From Misgurnus anguillicaudatus (taxonomy: Eukaryota > Chordata > Actinopteri > Cypriniformes > Cobitidae), in NCBI RefSeq assembly GCF_027580225.2, contig NC_073358.2, positions 44,102,501-44,166,500 of the forward strand: a DNA stretch of 64,000 nt, written 5' to 3'. Positions 33,918 to 46,262 of the stretch are shown here, piece after piece (position 1 is the first letter of the stretch; each line of letters opens with the position of its first letter). Under the pieces are notes generated by a model. It worked only from the letters and a program-made list of their open reading frames with translations. It searched no databases and was not told the origin of the DNA. Made by a program: the position numbers and the translations under genes.

Positions 33918-34346
33918 AGAAACTAACACCAGCCGCGTTTGAGGCGTCAAAATCGTGTCTACTGCGCCTAGTTTGCCGCTTGATCAGTTCGAGTGTACTC
34001 GCTTCATTTGCGCATGAAAGACACGCGTGAAATTCTAGTCATTGAGACATTCACGTGGAAATTCACGTCATGGGAGGGGCTTCTGGACTCCGCTCGCTTT
34101 CTGTAATCACGTCACTACTAGAGCAAGCTTCTGATTGGTTAACGCGGCATGTTTTTCTGACAAAGTTCTAATTTTTTGTGCGAACTAGACACCCAAATGA
34201 GGCGGAATCGCGTCTACCGCTCCGCGCCAAACACCTCATCCGTGCTGTGAGACCTCCAGACGCACATCAACATGTTTTCACATTGACTTAACATTGAAAT
34301 CACTCGTGCTTGACGCCTCTACTGTGGCTGGTGTAAACGCAGCATA
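33918..34346. mobile_element. TGCTGCGTTTACACCA MITE, copy 2
   Basis: Starts within the left end (ACACCAGCCGCGTTTGAGGC) and keeps a complete right end (GGCTGGTGTAAACGCAGCA then TAA). The interior has CATGGGAGGGGCTTCTGGAC and AGACCTCCAGACGCACATCA. Confidence 0.7.
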
Positions 34347-35737
34347 AGACAACAAATGAAGATTAGATAAAAAAAAATTTGTTTGAAACAGAGGGTATTT
34401 TCTTTCATATAAGATAATGTATGTTTTAAGAAGAACATTTTCTTTTGTGAAAATCATAAAAAATGCTGATGCTGGAAGGCAACTTTTTTATTGCGCTGGT
34501 GAAGAAAAAGTGGAGTTCCTCACCATGTCCCTCATCTGGCAATCTCTACTCAACCGATCACCCCAGTCCAATAGAAATGCTACTCTGTGTGCTTCATCAT
34601 GACGGCCACTTTCAACAACTACATGTTCTTTTGAATAAACCTGAACAAGCAGAGGTTCAAGTTAATAGCGATGATCTGTGCTGTTCAGCACATATAAGTG
34701 TATGAGATAAAGAATGGAGTCCATTCACCTGTAGACTCACTTTTAAAGGCTCGCCAATATAACATAGATGGACCGGCTACATGAATACGATAAAAGTGGC
34801 CCAAACCCTAAAAACAATCTTTAGAGTTAAACATGGTATATAAAAGCAACATTGCAAAATCTGCTCTCTCTTTTACAAAGTTATGTTTACGAAATAATTG
34901 GTACTAGTAACATCTGGCCAAACATTATACAACATTAATTTCCTCAGTGTTGTTTGTTTAAAATTTCAAAGAAACTGCAGCGCCATTTATCTGAATGAGC
35001 ACCCGCTTTGTTTTTGTAGTTTAATCAGTGTCTTTTGTGTTTATCTAACCTAGCAAAAGAATCATAGCCATGCAGACTTGACTATTGCCTTTATGCATTA
35101 ACAAGCCGATAAATATTTAACAAATGGATTTATTGTATTTCATCAAAATAATTTAGCTGTCCATACTAAAATATGTTTCAATTTCCATGTTCACAAGCAA
35201 ATAAAGAAAGACTAACAAGCGCAAAACAAAATCCACACAAACAAGTAATCAGATTTCGAAAAATCAACAAATTGTGCTACTCTGACAGCCCCCGTCTCTC
35301 TCTCTCTCTCTCTCTGGGCATATATTAATGGTTTGTCCCTTGTTTGTAAATGTGCCAGGTTTTGTGAGTGTCTGCAGGCTGTCTATTACAACTCTCCTGA
35401 GGGGCTCGGCTCCATATGGCCACACATATGGCACTCAGCACCATCAATTAATGCTGCTACAACTCTGATTTTCTACCAGCGCTGTCTGTCTTCTGCCTGT
35501 CATTTCTGCTCTCTCTTCATCTCCCAGGGTGTGCTGTGTTTCTCTTTTCACCCACCTGGGAATCGAGTGTCAAGTTGATAGTCTCGAATCTGATAACCGC
35601 AACGTTGTCTTGTGTACCCGGTAGAGACGCGTCTCATGGTGCTGAGATTGATTGGAGGTTGCTTACTGATTTGAGAAGGCGCAGCACAGGAAAAATGTCA
35701 GTGTGGATTTTCGCAAAAATTGGGAGTGGTGCGAGCA
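34347..35737. other. Non-coding stretch with a (CT)n tract
   Basis: A (TC)n tract lies at about 35295-35316. About 35340-35620 is repeat-free and of mixed composition. No gene seen. Confidence 0.4.
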
Positions 35738-35775
35738 CACACACACACACACGCGCGCGCGCGCACACACACGTA
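35738..35775. repeat. (CA)n(CG)n(CA)n dinucleotide repeat
   Basis: ACACAC runs into GCGCGCGC and back to CACACA: alternating purine-pyrimidine sequence with Z-DNA potential. Confidence 0.92.
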
Positions 35776-35816
35776 AAGTGTTTTTATTTGGAGAAACACA
35801 AATTATTAAGATCATA

Positions 35817-37206
<1,390 letters not shown>

Positions 37207-37216
37207 ATTTATCATG

Positions 37217-38287
37217 TATGAAATAATCATGTTGGTGGACCTCAAGATGCTAAACACAGTGATCCTGAATCACAAAACCCACCCACTGTACTCCTATGCT
37301 GCATCCAAGAAACTAAATCATTTGTCTTATGTGCCGTAACATACACAAGGATTTTCTCTTTTCAAAGTAATCCTTATTCATGAACACCCAAGAAAACCCA
37401 ACACATCACTACATTAGCACATCACTCTCCTCTTGATCGCCTTCCAAAGGATTTCGCATGCCTGCCAGGACTGTTCCTCCCAACTTTGGTCTGCTTCACA
37501 AATCCGTCTCAAAGTCTAAGCCCAGGTTTGATTGATTGAGTCAAGCTGCTAGTTACCATGCGAACCTACACGGTTGCCTGGGAAACGTCACAAAGTGTTT
37601 CCTCAGATTTTCAAGGTCACTGAATGGAGCAGGTCTGACTGGGGGGTGGTGAAGGGGGCTTAAAGTGGTAACCATGAGGCCCAATGGGTGGGTCGGGGGG
37701 TGGTCTTTCACTGAACCTACAGAATACCCCTATTCAATCTGCTTTTCTTCATTGGCCATGGTTTGACTCCAAAGAGAATCCACAACAAATTTGTCCCCCT
37801 TCTTTTTATTTCACCGAACGATTTCTGCTAACAAACACAAAGTCCCGCGCTTTGTGGCACTTGAACAACCAAAATTTCCATCACGGGAAAAGTGAGGCAT
37901 TGCAGAACAAATTGTGAATGGAACTGTTTAATATCCTTGATGCTTTTTTCTACTGATAGAAACCCAATTTCTGTTGAGAAATACAAACCAAGTACTCCTG
38001 GGTCAGAGGGACTTGAAGTGGAAATAAAATAAGCTATTAAAACCAATATGGGCTCTTATTTGTCACAAGATTGCATGAATTCAGGATGGCGGTGCCAACC
38101 ATATGCCTCTACCCAGCAAAGGATGGCAAACACTTGTTGAAAGCATTTGGATCTAACATAGCCTTGCGGAAATCTATGCTGTGCAAAAAACAATAAAATA
38201 AAACCTAGGAAAATAATATGTTTCCTATGCAATTAATCGAAAAAGCCACTATAAAGGGGCATAAAATGTACAGCATACTAAGAAAAT
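37217..38287. other. Non-coding stretch, no gene seen
   Basis: No recognised repeat. The 77-aa ORF at 37684-37917 has no recognisable domain. Confidence 0.4.
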
Positions 38288-38356
38288 CTATACCTTGAAT
38301 GACCTGTAAGTCGCTTTGAATAAAAGCATCTCCCCAATGCATAAATGTAAATGTAA
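38288..38356 (+). mobile_element. SINE tail fragment, copy 2
   Basis: Only the 3' part is present: TACCTTGAATGACCTGTAAG, AATAAAAGCATCTCCCCAAT and the ATAAATGTAAATGTAA tail. The tRNA-like head is missing. Confidence 0.7.
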
Positions 38357-38780
38357 CTGGACTTACAGGTGAGGACACATTTAGCATTTTAATGGTAGGA
38401 TTTACGTACCTGGATGTCATTGGTGGAGCGATGATGTTCGATTCCAGTAAGGTGTTAAAAACTGCGGCGTGCAAATTATTTGGCCATGTTTCACCTGTTA
38501 CCTAATTTGCATAACTCCTTCCGTTGGACGTTAAAACAACGCAGAAGGCACGTGCAAATAAACAACGCTTCATAAATTCTACCCACATTGTTTTGCTACA
38601 CCTACACCAGGGATTTGCTTAGCAATATGCAAGTTCTGCTGGACGCGAGCCAACGTTAAGCCAATCTCACAGATATGATATCGAAAGCCTTCATTACAAG
38701 TTAATATTATCCGTGTGAACGAGAAGTATCTATGACATTTCACACACCAAAATCGAACCATTCAGGTTTTTACCGCAGTA
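38357..38780. other. Non-coding stretch, no gene seen
   Basis: No gene or repeat recognised. Confidence 0.4.
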
Positions 38781-39160
38781 CTCCCCCATGCACCTCCACT
38801 AGAGAGAAACAGCTAATTATATCTGCCTGTCTCTGCTGCCCACTGAGCTCAGCATTAGGTGCTGACAAGCTAATACAATCATCTCGACTTCTCCTTCCTC
38901 TCCGGGAGAGAGAGATTTAGCCCTATGTTCCTCAGCCTAGTGGGCTGTTAAATTGAGCGTTCGCAGGGCAGGCGGTCGAATGAGACTTGGCATGTTTAGA
39001 GTGTTAACCTTGAGAGCGGAGAGGTACGGACAGAACACTTCTACAGAAAGAGAGAGTGGTAATTTACAGAGCTGAGGTCAGTTTTATTTCAATTCAGGTG
39101 ACACAGTGCGATTCCACGCTCATGTCTGATTCATTCCTACATTCTACGTAGACTTCTCAA
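38781..39160. promoter_or_regulatory. Candidate conserved non-coding element
   Basis: Repeat-free block with AGAAACAGCTAATTATATCT, GAGCTCAGCATTAGGTGCTG and GACTAATTAATTAAATTCCC. Homeodomain-type TAATTA cores are at 38815 and 39166. Inferred only. Confidence 0.3.
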
Positions 39161-39306
39161 TTTGACTAATTAATTAAATTCCCTTCCTCTTGAACCATCC
39201 GAATCAAAGGAATTGACCCAAACCCGGAAAAACTGGAAGTTGCAGATCTTGGTGGCGCTTTCGAATCTGAAGCATCTCACATGCATACAATGGAAATAAC
39301 CTGCAT

Positions 39307-39358
39307 TTAAAGGAAAACACCATCGCTTTTCAATATTTTACTATGTTGTTACTTCAAC
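39307..39358. mobile_element. GGAAAACACCACCG foldback MITE, copy 3 (left tip only)
   Basis: TTAAAGGAAAACACCATCGC through TTACTTCAAC, then cut off where the Harbinger-like element begins. Confidence 0.65.
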
Positions 39359-39359
39359 G

Positions 39360-40385
39360 TGGGGCCCTATCTTGCACCCAGCGCAATTGACTTTGTCAGT
39401 GACGCATGTATCATTTGTATTTTGCACCAGCGCACAGCGGGTTTTTCCCTCCACAAACGCACGTCGGCAAACTAGGGAATGAACTTGCGCTCCCTGGGCG
39501 GTTCAGCGCAAAAAAGGAGGCGTGTTCCGGCGCAAACCATCCTTGATGCTATTTTGCAGTTTCAAAAAACAATTGCGCCACTGACCAAAAAAAAAACCTA
39601 GTATAAAGTCAGTGGTGCGTTGCGCGTGGTTCATTATGCTATTTTAAGGGCGCATGCTTGACGATAATGTATAGCGTGCACAACGCGCATTGCTTATCTA
39701 ATCTACACAGATGCAACAGTTATTTTTGCAAATCATAAATTGTTACAATAAAAAATATTAACACATGAGATAAGGGAAATCATTGTAGGGAGCATTGTGG
39801 TGATAGTTTTTATTTATTTTGTAAATTATCATGCAAATAACGATTAAAATATTTTCATAACATTTTGTTGTGTGGCTGTATTACGTTTATTTTATGTAAA
39901 TAATAATTAAAATGTTTTTATAAGAAACCTTAATGTATATGAACTTGATTTGTAAGTGTACTTTGGGGTTGGACCTTGCTTGCGTTTCTTGGGTCCGATT
40001 TCAAAGCCCCCAAACCCTTTCAGCGGCGAGGGTGGACGCAGCGATGTCCTCTGCTGGCGTCAGGTCATGTGTAGAGGCAGATCCACCCATCTCCTGACAT
40101 CATTGTAGCGCTTGGTGCAATGATGGGGATGCCAGCTGATGAGACAATTGTGACTATTTCCTCTCACGTCTGTTTAACCTACGCTGATTTGGGCTGGTTT
40201 CTCCTATCCCCATACAAAACAACTTCTCTGTCTTTGACTGCTCTTACAAGAACGTGGGTCTTCTCGGCTGTGAACCGCTCCTGGCATGCACCTGGTAAAT
40301 CCGTCATAATAATAGCAACCCGCCATGGAACTTGCGCCCTTGCGTTTAAAGGGAATGTTGGATAGCGTTCTGATTGGTTTATTTG
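39360..40385 (-). mobile_element. Harbinger-type transposon remnant, one end present
   Basis: Left terminus GGGGCCCTATCTTGCACCCA with GC-rich CAGCGCA words, then an AT-rich stretch, then minus-strand coding remains of a Myb/SANT-like protein. The second terminus and the nuclease (HARBI1-type) gene are absent. It stops near GATTGGTTTATTTGACGTTA. Assignment rests on the coding remnant and on memory of the family's end sequence. Confidence 0.6.
39960..40307 (-). pseudogene. Myb/SANT-like DNA-binding protein of a Harbinger element, broken
   Basis: From an ATG at 40307 the minus strand reads MTDLPGACQERFTAEKTH and continues VLVRAVKDREVVLYGDRRN, the FTxxE...LVxxVxxR...LYG pattern of Myb/SANT-like proteins carried by Harbinger transposons. 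In-frame stops follow after PKSA and KQT. After a frame change come DLTPAEDIAASTLAAERV and FEIGPKKRKQGPT with a KKRK basic patch. In active elements this partner binds DNA and helps the separate nuclease. Here stops and frameshifts make it a pseudogene. The fold assignment is by pattern recognition and could be tested by profile search. Confidence 0.65.
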
Positions 40386-41074
40386 ACGTTACGATAAAAC
40401 GTATCGATTTTTTAAGCGGATAAAAAATGAGAACTATATTGTATGCTAGCAAAGCAAGGACCGACACGCCGACGAGAGATTGCCTGTAATGATCCAAGTT
40501 AATACAATCGCCTCACAGTTATCAGACTTAGGAAATTAGACAGCATTTTAGCTGACAAGAAAATACTTTTACTGTGGTAAAAAGTAAATGAACCCAGATA
40601 CTGTTGTGCTTTAAGTTCACAAAAACATGTCATTTATTAACCATCATGTCGTTTAGTGAGGTATATTTTCACATTTACACTATATGTATTAACTAACAAT
40701 AACAAACAAAAAGCAATACATTTGTTTAAGTACTTGTTTATCTTTTTTTACTATGCTAATGCTCACTAGAGAAAAACTGAGATATTGCTGCTAAAATTAT
40801 TCTTTTTTTTACCTTGAATGCCATTGCTCTAATTTATTTTTATATTTTGATATATTTCATATTTTGCTTAAATGTTTAATATATCAGCTGTTCATATGTT
40901 CATTTATTAGTGTGTTATATGATTAGAATGTTGTCCTGTTTTTAATATAAAGCACAGCAATGAGATTTGAGAGTTTTATCCCTTTTCAGGAAAAGTATCG
41001 AAAAAAGTATCGGAATCGAAACCCTTGACATAGTATCGGTATCGAACCGATAATTTTGGTACCGTGACAACACT
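40386..41074. mobile_element. hAT-like element end (solo terminus)
   Basis: The right terminus GGTACCGTGACAACACT (to about 41073), preceded by repeated TATCGGTATCGAACCGATAA words, matches the AGTGTTGTCACGGTACC end of fish hAT elements as I remember them. No matching left terminus was found, so the extent is uncertain. Confidence 0.4.
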
Positions 41075-42299
41075 AATTTATGGTAAAACACAGTTATGAT
41101 CGCTGCACCCAACGATTCTGTGGATCACTGTGCAGGATCAAGTGTGTATTCACATTGCGTTCCTCGTTCAATGCTCCAAGCTGGATTTAAAGTTGGGTCA
41201 GGCAAATTTTTCGTTCCAGTTGAATTTTTTAAAATTGCGAAAAATGTATGTGAGGCGAATAGTGCGTGTTTGCGGAACTCATACCGCCTAATTCACATCA
41301 TGCGCATCGCCTGTTGCGAATTTGCGTCAATTGCCGTCTTTGCATTGACTGTGCATGTAATCTACTCACGAAAATGTTCATTTTACCGCTAATCACAAAA
41401 CAAAAAAGATTTTATATACACATTGCGCTGCTCTTATCTCAAAATTAGGTCATATGTCCCTTCTCATTTTATCAATCCATGATTTCTGAGGTACTATGTC
41501 CTGTGGAAATTTGTCAAATGATGTATTTTCTATGTTTTGATGGTTGAATGAGCAGCATCCCGGTACAAAACAATACATTTAAAGCGCACGCTCTGGACGT
41601 CTATCCATCACAGCTTTGTTTTGGAATCAACATGGCGGCATGCTGAATAAGGCGTATATGGCCATTTTATTGGAGCTATGATTTAATCTGCTAAATTGGC
41701 AAAATATATAAGTAAGGAATAATTGACAAAGTTGAATTATTTGAAAATAATGCACACCCACATGCGGAACGACACAAAGTAGATACCACGGTTACAACAA
41801 GCATGGCACTTGTGGTTATTTTAAGACATTTGACAGGTTAGGTGTGCACTTTTACAGAAAAAAATCAACACCTGTGCAACATTTCTCAACCAATCAGAAT
41901 AAAGCATTCAACAGGCCCATGGTATAAATCATTTTAAGTGAACAAAATTGCTTATAAATCACACAATAATTGGATTTGAATAATCACTGCTGTCAATTAT
42001 TACAGCTAATACCAATATAGTGTGTTATGGTGTCAGGTACAGTACCAGTGAGATATTTGCCACAAGCAAGTTTCCTAAAGAATACAGCTAGACACAATAA
42101 ATACAATTTCCATGTCTCTTTAACATCACACATGCTTTAATCTAACCATTTGCAAAATAACTTTGCTCATTATCCACTTTGAAAAATCTCGCAAAAATTC
42201 AACTCCCCCCACTCGCTGACAAATATAACCCCTAATGCAACATTAATATTGCTGTGCTGCAATGTTCTCTTCGAAAGATTAGGCAGGTTTAAAATCTGA
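41075..42299. other. Non-coding stretch, no gene seen
   Basis: About 41120-41390 has GCG/CGC-spaced words (TGCGAATTTGCGTCAATTGC) suggesting old repeat material. No ORF with a recognisable domain. Confidence 0.38.
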
Positions 42300-42544
42300 G
42301 TTAGTGTGCTGGGACCAATGTCCCCTCGGGCTCAACACTATCATCTGCAGCAAAATGACTTCGGTAATGAAGAAGTCAGGCGCATAAATCCTCTACGGCC
42401 TCACCTCTCCTCTGCCTCCAATCCTGCAGAACAGCTAGTAAAAATTCCCTTTAAAAAATTCATAGCGCAATTTTGCTCAAATCCCTCCCAGCAAGCACAA
42501 TTATGGAACTTTCATCTCAATTGATTTATGTGCAAGGCTGGAAA

Positions 42545-42545
<1 letters not shown>
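42300..42545. promoter_or_regulatory. Candidate conserved non-coding element
   Basis: Repeat-free block with GACTTCGGTAATGAAGAAGT and CACAATTATGGAACTTTCAT...CAATTGATTTATG. It stops at a GA microsatellite. Inferred only; the 72-aa ORF through it is not supported. Confidence 0.28.

Positions 42546-42547
<2 letters not shown>

Positions 42548-42583
<36 letters not shown>
42548..42583. repeat. (GA)n microsatellite
   Basis: About 36 bp of continuous AG dinucleotide; a shorter one at 42672-42685. Confidence 0.95.
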
Positions 42584-42586
<3 letters not shown>

Positions 42587-43878
42587 AGTATTAAATCTTT
42601 GTTTATTAAGGGAATACATAAGTCTTAGCTGCCATCAAATGGTGTGGTAATACACAAATACCTTGAAAAGTGAGAGAGAGAGAGATGTGAAATTACTGTA
42701 CAGAATAATATTAATTATTACCACATATAAATTATATAATGATCTTCAGAGGCTTACAACTCAGGGTCATATGAGCTCTGTTTTAAATCCTATTGGGCTA
42801 CTGGGTTGTATCACTGTCTACATTAAGCTATAAGTGACTGATACTCTCTATAGGAAGCAACTATAGTTCACATTACACTGTAAAACACATAAGTGGTTGT
42901 TCTGATGCAAAAGCCCCTAAATGCCACCTTCATCAAAAAATAGATAATGATATTGAGCAAACGCTCTCGGCATGTATTATATGTTCTTCAAATGCGCTTC
43001 AAATCCACTTAATCCCAGGCACAAACCACATCGATTTGTTGGCAGAATCCACTAAACGTCCATGTCGACTTTGTGCACTGTCCTCTAAGTGCACAAAAAA
43101 TTTATAAAAATAAACGACGACATGCAAAACGACGTTGGATTACATTCAAACTTGTGTCTCTTGTGAGTACTTGGACCTGAAAACAACCCGTATGGGTCAG
43201 TCACATGGATCACAGCGCCCCCTAATGTGTGGTTCAGTTTTATCATTTTTTATAATATCTAATTGTACCTTTAGTGATTTTGCAATTGCTTATTATGTCT
43301 CGTCCAAAGAAGTGGATTTTTAGAATTGCATGAACTTAGAGAGTTTCGCAGCAAAAGAGAGTCAAATTTGTTAAATTACAATGAAACGACAAAAGTGACA
43401 TTTCTGAAAACACACGTGGATACTGCCTACCAGCGGTTTGCATGTGTGTTTGCACGTCGACACGGATGACGACGCAAAAGTATAAATGAAAACCGGCGCG
43501 TAACCTACGCCATCACGTAACCTACGCCGTCGCGGATACACCGTAGGACTATAATGAGTCCTAAAGGAATTTCAATGACTGACTAAGAACCTTTTCTTTG
43601 ACATTAAAGTGAAAAACTGAACCCAAACACAAGAAGCTGATAAAAATGCGAATTTACAAGAAAACACGCAAGATGCATTTAGAGGGTTTTGCATCTGAAC
43701 TCCTCATATGCAGTCTCGTAACGCTGGGCACCATGTTGGAGACCACTGCACTATACTGTATTATTACTATGTCACCAACACTGTCATGTATATATTTTTT
43801 TCATCCTAACACATTTTTGGAGAAACAACTGAAACAAAGTGGTACTGTAAATCCAACCACTGATTACTCCATTAAGAC
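42584..43878. other. Non-coding; possible repeat remnants at 43.0-43.55 kb
   Basis: GCGTAACCTACGCC occurs twice (about 43498 and 43516), with GTCGAC-containing words on either side, suggesting a degraded DNA element. No gene seen. Confidence 0.35.
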
Positions 43879-43883
43879 TCATA

Positions 43884-44345
43884 CGGCCAGATTTACTAAC
43901 AGCTTGCGCCTGCGCAAACCATCATTTTGATGTTACAAACGATGCTGGGATTTACTAAAGACGTGCAGTGGATAATTAGCGCTGAAAAGTTGTGGTCTAG
44001 TTATTTTTGCGACTGACCTTATTTCCATATGCATTTATAGGAAAAAATTTGGGGAGGACAATATTTGAATGATTCACGCAACGCGATTTACTAATGTTTG
44101 CGCGTGTATTATGAATGGTATTTGCGCCATTATTTAACACCTGAACTGGCTGCAATTATTGCTAAAATTGCTTATTTGCGACTCTGAACTGCTTTTTGTA
44201 GATTGCGTTGGTCATTATGGAAATCAGCTGTTGCGTCTATGTTATTTAATTTGTACCTGTTTAGTAAATAATCCGCAGATATTACCACTTTCATCTGCGC
44301 TTTTTGAGAATTGCACTATTGATTGCCCCATTTAGTAAATCTGGC
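43884..44345. mobile_element. MITE with GCCAGATTTACTAA ends
   Basis: Left GGCCAGATTTACTAACAG pairs with right TTTAGTAAATCTGGC. TCATA on both sides (43879-43883, 44346-44350) is an exact 5-bp direct repeat. The interior has TTGCGCC/GCGCAA words. Non-coding. Confidence 0.7.
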
Positions 44346-44407
44346 TCATAAGCAAGATAACAGCAATAAAAATTGATTTAGGGTACGTGACAAGTACTCA
44401 TATTGGC

Positions 44408-45024
44408 TTAAAGGAATAGTCTACTCATTTTCAATATTAAACTATGTTATAACCTTAACTAAGAATTATTGATACATCCCTCTGTCATCTGTGTGTGTGC
44501 ACGTAAGCGTTGTAGCGCGCTGCGACACTTCGATAGCATTTAGCTTAGCCCCATTCATTCAATGGTATCAAACAGAGATAAAGTTAGAAGTGACCAAACA
44601 CATCAACGTTTTTCCTATTTAAGACGAGTAGTTATACGAGCAAGTTTGGTGGTACAAAATAAAACGTAGCGCTTTTCTAAGTGGATTTAAAAGAGGAACT
44701 ATATTGTATGGCGTAATAGCACTTTTGGGAGTACTTCGACTCGCCTGAAAAGTCCGCTCCCCTTCTCCCTCTCATAATGGGAGAGGGAGGGTGTTACTGC
44801 GCCGAGTCGAAGTACTCCCATAAGTGCTATTACGCCATACAATATAGTTCCTCTTTTAAATCCGCTTAGAAAAGTGCTAAGGGCTAAGCTAAATGCTATC
44901 GAAGTGTCGCAGCGCGCTTCGGCGCTTACGTGCACGCACACAGATGACAGAGGGATGTATCAACAATTCTTAGTTAAGGTAATAACATAGTTTAATATTG
45001 AAAATGAGTAGACTATTCCTTTAA
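44408..45024. mobile_element. 617-bp near-perfect palindromic MITE (AAAGGAATAGTCTACTC)
   Basis: TTAA at both ends. Arms pair almost base for base (CATCCCTCTGTCATCTGTGT against ACACAGATGACAGAGGGATG), down to an inner hairpin GGAGTACTTCGACTCGCCTG / GCCGAGTCGAAGTACTCCC around a short loop near 44765. Related in layout to the GGAAAACACC family (shared TTAGCCCCATTCATTC). It ends immediately before a SINE tail. Confidence 0.85.
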
Positions 45025-45182
45025 CTTTACATTACATTTAGGCATTTAGCAGATGCTTTTATTCAAAGAAACTTACAGTACATTCAAGCGATGTAATTTT
45101 ATCACTATATGTGTTCATGGCGTATCAAACCCATCACATTTTGCACTGCTAACTTAATACTCTACCAATTGAGCTACAGGGA
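45025..45182 (-). mobile_element. tRNA-derived SINE, copy 3 (minus strand)
   Basis: The tail complement TTACATTACATTTAGGCATT, then GCAGATGCTTTTATTCAAAG, and the head complement CTACCAATTGAGCTACAGG (A-box) at the right. Nearly full length. Confidence 0.75.
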
Positions 45183-46042
45183 CTTAAGAGTGAAAATATC
45201 CACATCTGCAATAACAGAACTCCAGGAAAAGCAACACAGATAATGAAAAGGATCAAAAGAAAGGCAGAAAATGAAAAAAGCTTGCACTTGACACTGCGTC
45301 TAGCATAACAACCAATTCACCCACTTCACAACCATTCGGAAAAGCAAATCACGAATAAACAAATAAATAAAACGTAATTCCCCGAAATTAACAAAGAGCG
45401 AGTTGCGAAGAAATAAAGAGCCTATCATCTATCATCGGCTGATGTGCTGCTGTGCCACGCTTCATTTACTTCAAAATATTTCCTATTCGGGAAAGAGATT
45501 TATCAAAAGGCAGACACGTCAACAAAAGTGCAAAAAACAAATTAAGTCAAACATTTTCAGTCACATTCCACAAAGAGTGCATCTGGATGACGCGCAATTT
45601 AATTTGATTAAACTTCCTGTTATAATTGGCTGCCATTCCAGACTGTGAAAACACTGTCGACTGCCGCGCTGAAATCTCAATCAAACCACATTACGTTTTT
45701 ATCAGATAAAAATGTAATTGATTTGAAAGCAGACATGATGTACATTACGGTGCGAGCGCAGTGGAAAGCCTCCGTCGGGGGCGGCCTATGGGGATCTCAT
45801 TAACACTCTGAATTGCTGAACATAAACGAGCAGACATTGAGAGATGGGGAACCCACTGTGACAACTGAACTGAATCTGAATTTGAAGTGTTTATCTTCAC
45901 TTCTGAAACTTAATGATGGCCTAGATCGGTCCCTCTCAACTGGCTTTGCTTCAGGATCCAGATTCCATGTTGGAGGTTGTGCTTCTCTAACTTTTTTTGG
46001 TCATGGAACAACATTTCTGTCAAAAGAAACAGCCTTAAACCC
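45183..46042. other. Non-coding; mid part possibly conserved
   Basis: About 45640-45800 is repeat-free with CACATTACGTTTTTATCAGA and ATGTAATTGATTTGAAAGC. ORFs at 45403-45648 and 45813-46088 carry no recognisable domain. Confidence 0.35.
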
Positions 46043-46145
46043 TACACTGTTAGAAAAATTGTCAAAATATGTACCCCAATCTTTTTAAAAGTACAGTTTT
46101 GGACCCAAAGACTTCAAATTATTACCATTTTTTTCTGACAGTGTA
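46043..46145. mobile_element. GTACATATT-rich MITE, copy 5 (short, both ends)
   Basis: TACACTGTTAGAAAAATTGT at the left is the inverse of TTTTTTCTGACAGTGTA at the right, with TA at both limits. The shortest complete copy in the window. Confidence 0.7.
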
Positions 46146-46262
46146 CCCATAACCCAAACCCTTACTAACCCCTAAAAAAAAACAGACCTAAACCTAAATG
46201 TAATAAACAATAAGGTTGATCCAGGAACATACAGACTTGGTAAAAGTCACATATGCCTACTG

